In this document: one piece after another, positions 1 to 11,546 of the stretch
Layout: each line of letters starts with the position of its first letter
How positions within the stretch are numbered: position 1 is the first letter of the stretch
Assembly (NCBI GenBank): GCA_037783545.1
Contig: JBBELK010000525.1
Location: 682,001-746,000 of the forward strand
DNA from: Henricia sp. BOLD:AAB3569
Lineage: Eukaryota > Echinodermata > Asteroidea > Spinulosida > Echinasteridae
Length of the DNA: 64,000 nucleotides
Reading direction: 5' to 3'
Notes under the pieces: model-generated
The model's input: only the letters and a program-made list of their open reading frames with translations
Told to the model about the DNA's origin: nothing
Database searches by the model: none
Made by a program: the position numbers and the translations under genes

Positions 1-402
1 AACCCAACCTAACTGCTGGGGGTAAACCTGCGATGGACTGGTATCCCATCCAAGGGGAGTAGCAATGCTCCTCACTCCATGCCATAGAAACTAACAACCT
101 GTTGGGGAACCCAACCTAACTGCTAGGAGTAAACCTGAGATGGACTGACATCCCATCCAGGGGGAGTAGCAATGCTCCTAGTCACTGGATAGCATGGAAA
201 CTAACAACCTGTTGGGAAACCTAACTAACTGCTGAGGGAAACCTGCAGTGGACTGGTATCCCATCCAGGGGGAGTAGCAATGCTCCTAGTCACTCCATGC
301 CATGAAAACTAACAACCTGTTGGGGGAAACCCAACTAGCTGCTGGGGGTAAACCTGTGATGGACGTAGCCATGCTCCTAGTCACTCCATGCCATGGAAAC
401 TA
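1..402. repeat. tandem repeat, unit about 108 bp
   Basis: About three and a half imperfect copies begin near 1, 108, 218 and 328. Each starts with AACCCAACCTAACTGCT, continues through a TGGACTGGTATCCCATCC block and a GGGAGTAGCAATGCTCCT block (itself a short inverted repeat), and ends with ACTAACAACCTGTTGGGG. The fourth copy has lost its middle. The array runs off the left edge, so its full length is unknown. No coding function is seen. Confidence 0.85.
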
Positions 403-682
403 GGGATGGGTACCGGTCGTAAGAGCCAGTAGGCTTGTGAAAAAACTTTTCCTTTCACTCTCTGTGCAGCACTTAGCCTAAAAGCTGAACATTTCTAAAA
501 ATGGATTTTGGAAGGAATCTCTGCAAATTCTAATTGAGCATGTTTCATTTTCAGCACTTTAAATATCAAATTCTGTTTTTATCTTCTTTTTTTGGACAAT
601 AAATTAAAAATGTAATTGCTTTTTTGCTTTTAAATCAGCTTTGTCAAATTATACATTTTGTTTTTATTCTTCATCTTTTCAG

Positions 683-830
683 CTGGTTGGCCAGGTTGAC
701 TTCAACGATAAAGCTGTTCAAGCATTAGACAGCTCAGACGGTGGACGGCTCATTGCTGTGGCTGGCTCTTCACCCATTGTCAAGCTAGCTCAGTTACATG
801 TAGCTAGTGGAAGTGACCAAGACATTTCTG
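683..830 (+). CDS. internal exon of a possible WD-repeat protein
   Basis: A pyrimidine-rich tract and AG end at 682 and a GTAAG donor begins at 831, bounding an open 148-bp exon. It encodes 49 residues and ends one base into the next codon. The peptide starts LVGQVDFNDKAVQALDSSDG and continues with a GGRLIAVAGSS stretch followed by a KLAQLHV strand. This alternation (strand, turn, D-G-G, hydrophobic strand, G-S-S) looks like the last two strands of one WD40 blade and the start of another; dynein intermediate chain-like proteins were considered but could not be established. Upstream exons would lie left of the window. Exon status is fairly good from splice sites and composition; the family is a guess. 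Confidence 0.45.
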
Positions 831-1067
831 GTAAGATTGGGAATTCTCGATCGGGGGGCGGTATTCAATTCAATACTTAATCCAAAGATATAAGAATTTT
901 ACTTAGTTTTGGGCCGAAGCAAAATTTTTTACTTCAGTGAAACATATTTAGTATTCAAATGGTTATTTTTGGCAAAGTATTTTACTTAACTTTGAGAAGG
1001 CAGGGAAGCACATTTACCGGTAAGTAAATTATACATACATTTTGGAGAACAGACATGAGAGAGTGAC

Positions 1068-1285
1068 CATAGAGTTAGATATAGAAAACTAGAGTGCGCA
1101 CTCCTAATACATGATTTGCCGATATGGATGCCGCCATTTTGGCGTAATGCTATGGGTGCACGGTGGGCAAAGGGGTGTTGCTCACTTTGCACTCATACAT
1201 GGCGCCGCCCACATCAGCACAGTCCACACACGTGACTTGAATAGCCAGTATACACACTCTAGTTTTCTAAATATCTAACTCTATG
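1068..1285. repeat. short foldback repeat
   Basis: CATAGAGTTAGATAT at 1068 is repeated in inverse at 1271-1285, and the match continues inward through GAAAACTAGAGTG. The 218-bp unit is probably a MITE. The centre is GC-richer and holds no credible gene. Bases 831-1067 and 1286-1600 are AT-rich with nothing recognisable. Confidence 0.55.
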
Positions 1286-1599
1286 CCTGTGACAATGAGA
1301 AACCACTCTGGGTATGGTTGCAAATAAATTAAAAATAAAAAACTAAATAAAAATTAGCAAATAAACAATCCCAAATAATACCAGTTGATGAATTAATTTA
1401 CTAACAGTAACAGCATATACAGAGATACATGGTAAAACTACCGGTACATACCAGTAACAATTCAGTACAATTTCCTGTTATAGGCAAACCATGCATAATA
1501 GTAATCCCATTGGGCCATTAAAATCATCACCTTGAAATTAAAGTTTTCCTTCTGGTTTTCAAAATTGCATGTACATGTAGTACTGTATGTATGTAGGTA

Positions 1600-2040
1600 T
1601 TAAGGCCCGTTTACACTCGATTCGGCAAAGACGAATCAAACTCCGCAATTTCCAAAAAGGGGAGTTGAAGCCGGGCAGGCACTAAGTGTAAACGCAAAAG
1701 GTGAATTGAAAAAGGCAGATCAGACCCGGGTCGGCTTCGCCTTTTTGAAGTCACCTTTGGCGTAGGGTTGAACCCGGCCTGCAATTGTCAAATCCGCTTG
1801 TAAAGTAAACGCTACCCGAATACAGATTCGGCAATTTGAGTGTCCTTGGGGCGGTGCCTGCTATGTAGATTTAATTGACCAATCTCGCACTAGTGCCGCA
1901 ACATCTAACAGCTCCCCTATGCGCTACAGTTACAATCAGTGGTGACTTTTGCGGTTTCTGAAGTTCAGTTTTGCGGTCGCAATAAAAATGCCGGTTATGT
2001 ATGCATCTTTGCCGGTTCGAGTGTAAACACGGTGTTACTG
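1600..2040. repeat. dispersed foldback repeat with GTTTACACTCGA ends
   Basis: The left end reads GGCCCGTTTACACTCGAT; an inverse GTTCGAGTGTAAACAC lies at about 2015-2031. The inside repeats TTCGGC, CCGGGC and GTGTAAACG words in both orientations. This is the pattern of a non-autonomous DNA element, not of a gene. Boundaries are approximate. Confidence 0.55.
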
Positions 2041-2185
2041 AACAATTTGTATGTGGTTGGCCGATTTTGAACTGCATGTTTAAATCCAGATAGGGGTCTG
2101 GATGTGAATAATTGCTGGAGATGAAGCTGAGGGAATGGATGATACATCCAGGCCCCTAGCAGGTTTTAAATGTACTGTTTATTAA

Positions 2186-2514
2186 AGACAGATTACATGA
2201 TTACAATATCATTACATAACTAAAGAATAATGTTGATAAACTGCCTTGTAGAAATTTCAGCTACATACATGTAGATGTTTAATACTTCAGAAAACCTGAA
2301 AAAAAATTCATGCATGTTTTTTGTGTTGAATGAATGATGTGTTTTTAAAAAAAAGCACCTTCAGTTGGCGATTTCTCCCACAAATTATGTACCATTTTAC
2401 ACAGGTAAAAAATCGTGCGGTATTTGTTACCATTGCTATCAACACTTTTGGTCAGGTTTTTCTTGTCAACTCGTGAAGTAAAATTTTGGTTCACTGCAAA
2501 TGATGACTAGGGCT
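2186..2514. mobile_element. TTAA-flanked MITE, AGACAGATTACATGATT family
   Basis: TTAA flanks both sides (2182-2185 and 2515-2518). The left end AGACAGATTACATGATT recurs, inverted, at 10399-10415, at the end of the second element near 10 kb. Inner words such as GCACCTTCAGTTGGC and TGTTACCATTGCTATCAAC recur near 10.2, 20.5, 22.5, 23.1 and 50.1 kb. No transposase is present. TTAA duplications are typical of piggyBac- and Kolobok-type elements; the assignment is inference. Confidence 0.7.
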
Positions 2515-3716
2515 TTAATACCAGCGAAGTGAGCAAAGCATACATTTATTCCCATTCATCAATACCTTTTATAAGTTGGCAAAAATCCTCAAATTTTGCA
2601 ACAATGAACTTCAGCGTTTGGCCATTTTGTGTACAGTTTGCCTGTCCATATGGGTCTTTGTCTGCCGCAATTTCTGCGTATTACCACATAAAATTGTTTT
2701 CTTAGGGGGATTCAAACTTTGCCTTTTTGCGCGTAATTACGACGCGCATCGCTATAAGAAAAAGCGGTGTACAGGGAATTTGGAATGAAATTACTGGCTG
2801 AAAAACACAATCACAAAACACTGTCCGACCAAGTTGACATTCGGTGATTTTCAGTGCCTCATTTCAATCATATGAAAACGCTCAGTGTGAATCCACTCAC
2901 TGTATACATTCATTTGCGTGATGTGTGTATGCGAACGCAACAAGTGAACCTGCTAGTATTAAATCCACCTTGATAAAGAGGCCACCTGTTTATAGTGGCC
3001 ACTCATCTTTGGTCTCAAATGCCATGTGTATATTGCTTAAGCAACCTCTATAAAGAGGCCACCTGTTTATAGTGGCCAGGTTTTTTTTACAGTCCCGGGG
3101 GTGGCCACTATATACAAGTTTCACAATGGTACTTCATGGGGCTATTTCTAAAACTAAACGTTATGACTTCGGCCAAATAAAAAAAATTGTCTGAAATTGG
3201 ATTCCAAAATTTGATATCCCAGACCTTCAAAAACACAAGAGCTGAGCTCTTACGGAAACACGCACGAGGCCTTGTGTTTGGATATAACAAAAAGATTGGA
3301 ATGCGTCGGGCTGGTGGAGTATTGAGCTTGTGGAAGTGCGATATTGATCCTCGCCATGGGTTACCACGGACCAATCAGAGCATAGACACCTGTTGCATGG
3401 CATACCACACAAGCCCTGGATGTAATCATGCCATTGTCTATCTAGTCATATGTGGGATTGATGCACAAACTGGGCCCATACAACCAGGTTCATATACTGC
3501 TTGTACACGAATGGTATCTCATGCTGTACATGGGATTTTTTTTCCCCGTTCTAACTTGTTTGTGGGAAACCATATGTTTGGTTCAGTATGCACATTTTAA
3601 CATGTGCAAGTCTAAAGTGCATACCATATGTAAAATGTTAATGAAATGGTTACATTTATTTGAAAGAATTTTTAATTTAGAATAAATCTTGTGTGAATTA
3701 ATCTCCATTATAATGT
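2515..3716. other. intergenic/intronic stretch with a short direct repeat
   Basis: No exon is supported here. A block reading AGAGGCCACCTGTTTATAGT is present twice, near 2977 and 3055. The longest open frame (3187-3600) has no family features and ordinary repeat-like composition. Confidence 0.5.
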
Positions 3717-3964
3717 GGGTCTTTCCACAGTAAAGGGGGCATGATTTTGGCAACACCGTACACGGACCATATTTTCGAAGAAATACCTTTGTCTGGTCTC
3801 AAAATAAAAGAAATAAGTTTAAGTTGTTCTGAAGATATAACTTAGGCCCAAAAAGGGTTTCAAATAGTGTGACAACATGCCTTTCTAAAAACCCTGTGTA
3901 CAAATTTCCAATATAACGCTCGTAACCATGACAACCTAAAATGTAACACAAGTGTCCGTCCCGA
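3717..3964. mobile_element. half copy of the GGGTC foldback MITE
   Basis: This starts GGGTCTTTCCACAGTAAAGG and follows the element at 5847 base by base, with small differences, up to the central GTGTCCGTCCCG. The sequence then becomes unrelated, so the right arm is missing. It is a one-armed remnant. Confidence 0.75.
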
Positions 3965-4897
3965 GGGGTGACTGACTATATTGACAAATCCTAAACTGCA
4001 TGGGTTGCCAGTTCTTGTCAAATAATCAAATCTGGTTCATTAATCTGGGTGCGATTTTTGAATTTGCTGCACCAAAACTGACATAACTTTTGATTCGCTT
4101 GACTGATTTTGATGCAATAAAGACTATTTTTCATGAAAGAAGATTCCCTGTGGACCACCAAATTTATTTTCAGCAGGACCAGCAACCTGAGGACCAGTAG
4201 AGTTCTCTAATCTACTGGTCCTTCTGACCAGCATGAAATTCAAGTTAATTTCGACCCCTGCTAGTTTAAAGAAAAATGTGAGAATATTTATTGGAAAAAA
4301 AGTTTAAATACATTTCACACTTTTTATAAAATTGACATTGCTTGTTGCAGAGTCAATTTATGGGCATAATTTCATGCCAAACCCACTTCAGAATTCAACT
4401 GGAATTAGCCATTAACCCACACTTAAAAACGTACATAAATCTACTTTCGTAATACCTCCTTTTATTAGCATTTGAATTATCCTAACCCTCACTGTGTTAA
4501 AAAACAAATCTGTAATTACACTCCAATCTAAGCACCCGATGAAAAATGGCATTGTACAGACATAATAGCCGTTTTTAATAAATATATTGATTAATTCTTC
4601 CGGTTTTTCAATCAATACATGCAACAAGTTATTGACATTTCAGATTGGGGAAACCTTTGTGGTTTGTTTTGTTCTGTTTTTTTAATAACCATAACCAATG
4701 TTTCATCCTGACTGAGATATTTGGACAAATTTAGTTTTAAGCTTTGTTAGAGGGTGACATTAAAATACCTGATTAATTCATGAGAACTGAGCAGGCTAGC
4801 TGATGACTCACTCTTTCCGTCAACAAAATGAAATTCCCAAAGAAGCAACATTTTTGTCATAAGGGTATGGTACATGTACAAAGAGGAAAAAGTTTAA

Positions 4898-5445
4898 AGG
4901 GCCATGATTAGGGATTTTTATTAAGGAAATTTAATATGCTATGAAACTGTTCTACTCAGTTACAGTCATAAAAATCCTATTTGGAGCTTGTTTTGGGGGT
5001 TAAAACAAAGGTGTTTTAGCTTTTATGCTAATGTAATATGCATATTCATGAGCAATGTTGTGATGTCACGAGAGGCAAACACAGGAAAATCACGTTCAGC
5101 TGTGCACAAAAGATTCCACTTTTTTTTCTCTAACTTGCTGAAACTTGTTTGTGTTACATGTTTCTTGTTGTACGCAATGACAAAACTGGGGGTGGAAACT
5201 TGCCACAAATTTGCCACAATTCCAGCTTGAAGTCTTATGTTTTTTCTTTACTTTTCCCTTGTGTCTTCCTAAAGTGACATGCCCCAAACAGCGCCCTCTT
5301 TATGTGATTTACTGCAATGAAATCTTCAAAGTTAAAAAGGCTACCTGATTTTACATCAAAACGAACAATAGTAATATCTTGCTAAACAAGTAATCCATCA
5401 TATGCAGCAAAGACTAGACATAGTTGTTTAGCATGTCATGGCCCT
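4898..5445. mobile_element. TTAA-flanked non-autonomous element, AGGGCCATGA ends
   Basis: The ends AGGGCCATGA and TCATGGCCCT are inverse to one another and are flanked by TTAA on both sides (4894-4897 and 5446-5449). The 548-bp interior is AT-rich and lacks any convincing open frame. Classed by its target duplication; no autonomous partner is visible. Confidence 0.7.
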
Positions 5446-5458
5446 TTAAGGGTTTTAA

Positions 5459-5784
5459 AGGAGCGTGATCACCTCTTATTTTTCCTATGGGTATTGAGAT
5501 TTTGATACCGTATCTTCATTTGTCATATGTTTCTCATTGCCTGGCTGAAATTTCATGCTGACTCCCAGTCTGTATATTTTCAAGGATATCGTCAAAAAAC
5601 CACCAACGTTTTGTAAACTAATTTATCCAGGTCCACAAAGCAGTGCAGTGATTAAACCAACTTTTTTGCTTGGAAATAAAAAATTTCCGGTTTTCTTCCC
5701 ATGTATAGTGTTTTGGGGAGGTATTTTATATCACTGTCTAGTTAGAACGAAATCCATTTTCTTGAAAAATCTGGACAAGCTCTA
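5459..5784. mobile_element. AGGAGCGTG-family TTAA element
   Basis: This begins after TTAA with AGGAGCGTGATCACC and carries the family's core words: GGATATCGTCAAAAAACC, AGCAGTGCAGTGATTA and CGAAATCCATTTTCTTG. The right end (GGACAAGCTCTAAG) is decayed. Other copies lie at 12962, 17614, 18645, 26424/30860, 43176 and 55153, making it one of the commonest repeats in the window. Confidence 0.75.
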
Positions 5785-5846
5785 AGCTTCATACAATGAA
5801 GGTACGCCAACCTAACATTTTCTTTAACAATTTCTGCTCCACAGTT

Positions 5847-6280
5847 GGGTCTTTCCACAGTAAAGGGGGAATTTTGGCAACAGACCATATTTTCGAGGAA
5901 ATATCTTCGTCTGCTCTCAAAATAAAAGAAAAAAGTTTCAGTTGTTCTGAAGAGGTAACTTAGGCCCAATAAGGGTTACATATTGTGCGACAACATGCCT
6001 TTTTAAAAACCTTGTGTACAAATTTCCAATATAACGCTCGTAACCGGGACGGCCTAAAATGTAACAAGTGTCCGTCCCGGTTACGCACGTTATATTGGAC
6101 ATTTGTACACAGGATTTTTAAAAAGGCATGTTGTTGAACTTTTTGTATACCCTTTTTGGGCCTAAGTTATCTCTCCAGAACAACTGAAACTTATTTCTTT
6201 TATTTTGAGACCAGACAAAGGTATTTTTTGGAAAACATGGTTTGTGTTGCCAAAATGCCCCCTTTACCGTGGAAAGACTC
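5847..6280. mobile_element. 434-bp foldback MITE, GGGTC ends, 4-bp TSD
   Basis: Nearly the whole element is one inverted repeat. The left arm starts GGGTCTTTCCACAG and the right arm ends GTGGAAAGACTC; the centre reads GTGTCCGTCCCGGTTACG. AGTT is duplicated on the flanks (5843-5846 and 6281-6284). The arms explain two similar open frames on opposite strands, which are not genes. It is the intact relative of the half copy at 3717. Confidence 0.85.
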
Positions 6281-6284
6281 AGTT

Positions 6285-7469
6285 CCATATGTTGAACCTA
6301 GAATTAGAAATAAATATGGCCTGTATTCCCATAATGCGATTTCTGAAACACTCCTTCAAATGAGTGTGATAGTGCAAAAAATTATTAACAGGTTTGCTCG
6401 AAAAGTGCTTTGATGGCGATATCGGACTTTGTGGAATTAAATTAAATGCCTTGTATACACTTATCATGCGGACATCTGTGCTAGAATGGTCCGTTTCCCA
6501 TGATTATCACTATTGTTTGTGCATTAAGTAAACTTTTACAATTGCAGAATGCACGCACTTTCTACCACACACTTTTTGCTGCACTGTCAGCAGAAAATGT
6601 GCGTTTTTTTGCTTTGCGTGTTTGAATGTGGTGACGCAGGCATGTATGCAAAGTTTTGTTTTTAACCAGCTCTTGACCAAAATGTGTGTTAGGCTAGCTT
6701 GGTTGTATCTTTGTGTTGTAGGACTTCGGGTTTGAGTTGGATAAAGCCATCCTGAGATCTTAGGGAATTTCCACTCTGCAAAGCGACGTAACAATACCCT
6801 GAGGAAATACACGCACATTTGTGGTGTGAGCCGGCTGTTGTCTTGAGCCAACTCACGCCCCAGTCATTTTGATGTAATTAAATAAAATTAGTCATGTTTT
6901 GGTCAAAATTCCAAATATCTATATTTTCTAGAAATTTGTTTGAGTTTTTGTTCTTTGTCACGTTAATCATATCGATAATTCCTGCAACATTTGTGTCTAC
7001 TACGCATTTTTTAAACAAAATTAATCAGAGGGATGCGGAACGAGTAACGTAATGTCCTGTTCAATAGAAATAGCGACCAATCGGCGAGCGCGTTAGATCG
7101 GACATGGACCGTGTTTACAAACTGCGTGCACGTGTAGCACTGGTAACAAGGTCGATCGTGGAAACACCGAACGCCACATATAACAAGCCTCATGATTGGT
7201 CTAGAGAGGCGACAAGATTTCTGTCGCTAGTCCCACCGCCAAATGGGGCCTTTTTCAACAGGGCCACTGTACGCAGGAGTGAGGGAGTGCGTTAAAGGGG
7301 CACTGTTGCAAGAGGATGGATAAAGCAGGCATCTTCATGTGTAGCAATGGGATTCTGTCGCAAACTGACTGTTAAATTTAAGAATTAGAGCCCCTTTTCT
7401 GTAACATAATTATCCAATAATTTAAAACCATTTCAGGCCAGTCTGCTCAGTGAACGAGTGGATCTATGT
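6285..7469. other. no gene or clear repeat recognised
   Basis: A 1.2-kb stretch with mixed composition. Short open frames exist on both strands but lack splice signals or protein-family features. A GC-richer patch near 7020-7300 has no recognisable content. Confidence 0.4.
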
Positions 7470-7665
7470 CTAATTTAATATGCAGGAGTTAGTGGGTTCG
7501 AATCCCACAAAAGTTCGCTTCAAGTTTTTAATTCGATACAAATGTCCATAGAGTTCGGGAAATCTGGATGCAGTGAAAAACAACTTGGATCCACCAGGAT
7601 TCGAACCGCAGACAATCTGCAGATGCCCTACCAATTGAGCTATGAAGCCAACTGGTGGTCTTGAA
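7470..7665 (-). repeat. tRNA-derived SINE-like repeat
   Basis: Read on the minus strand, bases near 7590-7650 give an A-box-like TAGCTCAATTGG and a B-box GGTTCGAATCC, followed by CACTGCATCCAGATTTCCCG. The tail is also found on the plus strand at 19488-19512. A second B-box-like GGTTCGAATCCC occurs on the plus strand at about 7495. The fold is incomplete, so this is a SINE or tRNA fossil and not a functional tRNA. Confidence 0.6.
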
Positions 7666-8144
7666 ACATGGTATTGAAGTTGTTGGGATTGGCTATCACA
7701 TGAGCTTATTAACAAGCCCTACAGAGGAATAAACCCTTCAATGGGAAAACCACACGACCCAAATCCCTGCCTGGCTTGCCCCAATCAAGTTTATAATGTG
7801 TCTCAGGAAACTCTTTGTGTAGACTGCATACCATGTTGTGTGAGAACAAATTGTATTTAAGAGATTGTATGGGTATGATGCAATAATTACATTATTTTAA
7901 AATGATGACAATAATCTGGGACATAATCTCGCAAGCCTAAGATTTTCCCACAGAATTACATTGCACATAACTTGAAGGCACTGGTGTTTTTTGCAAAGGA
8001 CACTTCCATTAGAAAATTAATAAGCCTGTGGGAAACCACAAAAGGTACTAATATAGGCCAATTAAAACCAGGGGTGATGGAGGCTTCCCTACAATTTTGA
8101 GCCGTGAACTTATGTAAATTGTCTTTGTTATGTTGCTACTTTAA

Positions 8145-8666
8145 AGGCCCTGTAGATGATCTGTTTTTGAGCGATTCTGCGAATAAAACCATTATAAATC
8201 AAAAGAAAGACATAAACAAACTCATCCGAAGAAATTTCAGCTGTGTCAAATATACCACGTTAAAAAAATAAATGAAAATCCATATGCATTTTCCTGGTCT
8301 TGGCGGGGTGTTTCAAATATTCGTTCTCAGTTGATCGGGTACTATGTGGCTTGCGTCAAGTACTCTGTGGCGCACATACTGCGTGTGTGCGCGATCCATA
8401 AAAATGCATCGCGTTGGAACACGCACACGGAGTACACAGCGCCCATGCATTTTGGACCGCGTAGATGCGAACCAAAAATAAGTAAATCGTTTGCAAACGA
8501 TCTAAATAATTTCATCTTTACGGCTTATTTTCTGGTAAAATTATATAATTTTGAGCGAAAACCCTTCGTTGGATAGTTGCTATTAATTAAATCTTTACTT
8601 TCAGAACTTTTCCCCTGTAAACTCGTCGATTATTTTTGGGGTCATTGCAAATGATACACTGGGCCT
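8145..8666. mobile_element. TTAA-flanked element, AGGCCCTGTAGATGATC family (empty-site copy)
   Basis: TTAA flanks the element at 8141-8144 and 8667-8670. The ends AGGCCCTGTAGATGATC and AATGATACACTGGGCCT are partly inverse. The same element lies, inverted, at 28595-29333, where a MITE has inserted into it. Here the corresponding site GTAGATGCG near 8464 is uninterrupted. There is no coding region. Confidence 0.85.
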
Positions 8667-9247
8667 TTAAGTCCTGCCATATACCCCACTCATTCATCAG
8701 TATACTCAGACCCAGATTTAGCTGCTGTTAATAAGTCTTGACAGACCGCATCCTGAGTTACCTTATCAGCCTTAGGAAACGGCTAAAAGCCATGGGACTG
8801 TTGCAGTGTCTGTGGCCAGGTAGTCCTCCGATATATGACTCATTCCTCTATAAATGCTTGTGTTTCTAACGATGACACATTACCCTCGAGTGGTTTCAAA
8901 TGGCCCAAGACTATAGAACACCTACACGTACAAATACTCAGCCTCATAACCTGCAGGCCACTTGCATGTAATTACAATGTCTTTTCGACACCTGTAATGG
9001 TGCAGTTGTGAATGTTAATTAAAGAAAGGAGGAAAAATGCTTGTATTTTTGCCACATTTTCTAAAAAAGATTTTCTTGTTCCTTAATATAAATTTTAACA
9101 TCGCAGTTTTGTTTTAGCCCCAATGTTTTCTGGCATTTCCTAAAGGTTCTTGTGACAGTGTCCTCATTATTTTTAAGGATACAATTTTAACGATTGAAAA
9201 ATTGGACCCTTTTCTACCATTCACCTAAAAAATGGCAGTGATACATT

Positions 9248-9352
9248 GGCCTTTTACCAAATCACGACTTGGGCTCAGCTAGGCTAAGGCTCTGGCTCCA
9301 TGTAAACCATGGAGCCAGAGCCTGAGCCCAAGTCGAGATTTGGAAAAAGGCC
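9248..9352. repeat. long hairpin, ends GGCCTTTT/AAAAAGGCC
   Basis: GACTTGGGCTCAG and GGCTCTGGCTCCATG on the left pair with CATGGAGCCAGAGCC and GAGCCCAAGTC on the right around a loop of a few bases. The left arm has an extra CTAGGCTA. It could be a tiny MITE or a structured RNA if transcribed; only the sequence symmetry is certain. Confidence 0.7.
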
Positions 9353-9454
9353 ATTATGTTGATCATACTGCTAGATACACAAGTTCTGTCCTTTACCAAA
9401 AAAAGCGGACATTCCCCTCCCCCTTGAGTCTGCTTTGAATATTAACACACGTAG

Positions 9455-9822
9455 GGGTACCGTGGCCGAGCGGTTTAGGTCGTTGACTCGCAGTCATAGG
9501 TGAAAACTTGGGGTTGCAGGTTCGAACCTCCCCACGGCTACGGTACCTGTGCCCTTGGGCAAGGCACTCAACCACACTTGCTCCATCCTTCGGAAGGGAT
9601 GTAAAGCCGTTGGTCCAGTGTGTTAGGTAATGGAAACGCACTCTAAATATCCCAGAGCATTCTTTCGTGAAGAGCAAGGGGGATCATCCCCGGTGTCTCT
9701 GGCCATGCATTTCTAATTCTAATTCTTCATGGGTTTCCTCACACTTGCGAGTGACAGTGCAATGAGCACTATTGAGGAATCCTTGGTATGAATACCAGAA
9801 AGAAATAATAATAATAATAATA
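9455..9822 (+). mobile_element. tRNA-headed SINE with AAT tail
   Basis: The head resembles a class II (Leu/Ser-type) tRNA: GTACCGT and ACGGTAC form a 7-bp acceptor-like stem, with A-box TGGCCGAGCGG and B-box GGTTCGAACCT. After it come a TGCCCTTGGGCAAGGCACT block, a 200-bp body and an (AAT)n tail at about 9804-9822. Head, body and A-rich simple tail are the usual order of a SINE transcribed by RNA polymerase III. No clear target duplication was found. Confidence 0.8.
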
Positions 9823-9837
9823 GTATCTTGGCTTTAA

Positions 9838-10115
9838 AGTCTCATTGTATAATTTGCAATGACCCAATTTTGTTTTTCGTAAGTTGACAAGAAAAACCTT
9901 ACTAAAAGTGGTGATAGCAATGGTAACAAACACCACACTTTTTACCATTCACTTGTACACAAAATCCATAGATTTGAGGTTTTCTGGAGCATTAATGCAT
10001 CTAAGTAGCAAAACAAAAATTAAGGCTAGTTTACCAACATTCTTCCTTAGATATGTTACACTCTTATTCCACGAATCTGTAAAAAGTTTTATCTTGCAAA
10101 TGATACATAGGGCCT
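9838..10115. mobile_element. TTAA element, ATGATACATAGGGCCT end
   Basis: Flanked by TTAA at 9834-9837 and 10116-10119. The interior matches, inverted, the element at 20292-20628 (words TGGTGATAGCAATGGTAACA, ATTCACTTGTACAC, CATCTAAGTAGC). The right TTAA is also the left TTAA of the next element, so the two abut. Confidence 0.75.
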
Positions 10116-10119
10116 TTAA

Positions 10120-10415
10120 AGCCACAAGACAACATGTGTATGCAGTGACCAAAAATTAACAAGAAAAAATGCCACAAAATAGCACTGGTAACAAACACAA
10201 CGTGATTTTTTTTTCCAGTGTAAAATGGTACCTTTGTGGAAGAAATTGCCAACTGAAAGTAATAATAATAACCATTAATTCAACACAAAAAACAAGCATG
10301 GATTTTTCTGAAGTTTTCTGAAGTATTACTGTATCTACACGGCAGTTTATCAACATTATTCAGTTATGAAATGTTGTTCCTGTTTTTAAAAGTTTTCTAA
10401 TCATGTAATCTGTCT
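10120..10415. mobile_element. TTAA element abutting the previous one
   Basis: Lies between TTAA 10116-10119 and TTAA 10416-10419, ending AATCATGTAATCTGTCT, the inverse of the start of the element at 2186. The inner words GGTACCTTTGTGG and AAATTGCCAACTGAAAG are inverse to those in the 2186 copy. Non-coding. Confidence 0.75.
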
Positions 10416-10942
10416 TTAAAACACAGTTCAGTAACTATATATTTGTGTCAGCTATTTTACGTCCTCCACACAGTCACATCTGGAAATTCTACAAAAGGCA
10501 TGCATGTTTCGCAGGATTATTTAATTGTTAACTATTGATTTTTGCCACAAAAATGACAAATCTTTTGAAAACAGAATGCGCAACTAATCCTCAAGTGTTA
10601 TTCCCAAAGGCCATTCAGCAATTTCCGGCTTTGATTGCAAGGCATATTGCATTCATATCCCATTTCAAACTGTTGCATAATTCGGCAAAATATTTTTCAC
10701 ATGTTAGATTTAAAAAATAAAATAACAAATTATTATTCTTCCTTAATCCTACACGCCTTTCGCAGTGATTTGCACGCCCGGTTTTGTCTGCTCAAATCAC
10801 TGCTCAACTTTGCAATGTATCCTACGAAGCGCATGCGTGACGTCACCCAAGGCCAAGATAACAATTTATATGATTGGCCAGATTATGTCACCTGACGCAG
10901 TAAACATGTCACCTCACAAATGTGAACAATATACATATATTT

Positions 10943-11373
10943 GGGTCTGTCCACAGTAATGGGGTACATTTCTGTAACATTCAAGATCGTATGTCCCAGT
11001 TCACTTCAAATGTCTTAATTTTATCTTTAAATTATCAAGCTAAACTGAGCAAATAAGAAAAGTAAAAAAAATAGTCCTACAACATACATTTGTGAAAACC
11101 CTGTGCACAAATTTTCCTATTACGCATACAGTGTATGTAACAAAGACAGAAAAAAATGTCACAAAATTGTCTGTCCACGTTACATACGTAATAGGAAAAT
11201 TTGTACACAAGCTTTTCAAAAATGTTGTGGCAACAATTTCTTACCTTTCTGGGCAAAAGTTATCTCCTGAGAACAAACAAAGGACATTTCTTTAATTCTG
11301 AGATAAACTAAAGACATCTGAAAGGAATTACTGACTTATTTTTCAAATGTACCCCATTACTGTGGACAGACCC
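10943..11373. mobile_element. 431-bp foldback MITE, GGGTCTGTCC ends, ATTT TSD
   Basis: The left end GGGTCTGTCCACAGTAATGG is inverted at the right end (CCATTACTGTGGACAGACCC). The arms continue inward to a centre near GTCTGTCCACGTTAC. ATTT is duplicated at 10939-10942 and 11374-11377. It is related in layout to the elements at 5847 and 22535 but diverged in sequence. Confidence 0.85.
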
Positions 11374-11546
11374 ATTTACAAAATTATCAAAATCTATATT
11401 GTGTGAAAAAGTTTGCTTTGTTAGAAATTACATTAAAATGTTAGATATGCTTGATTTACCAGTACGTAGTTATTGCCAAGGTCAAGTCTGTGTGCTGATT
11501 GTTAATACACCATTATAAAATTTGTATTTATTGTTCACAAATTCAG

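Noticed and set aside
3187-3600. 137-codon open frame on the plus strand
   Set aside because: No family features and no splice or start context; a competing frame is open on the other strand.
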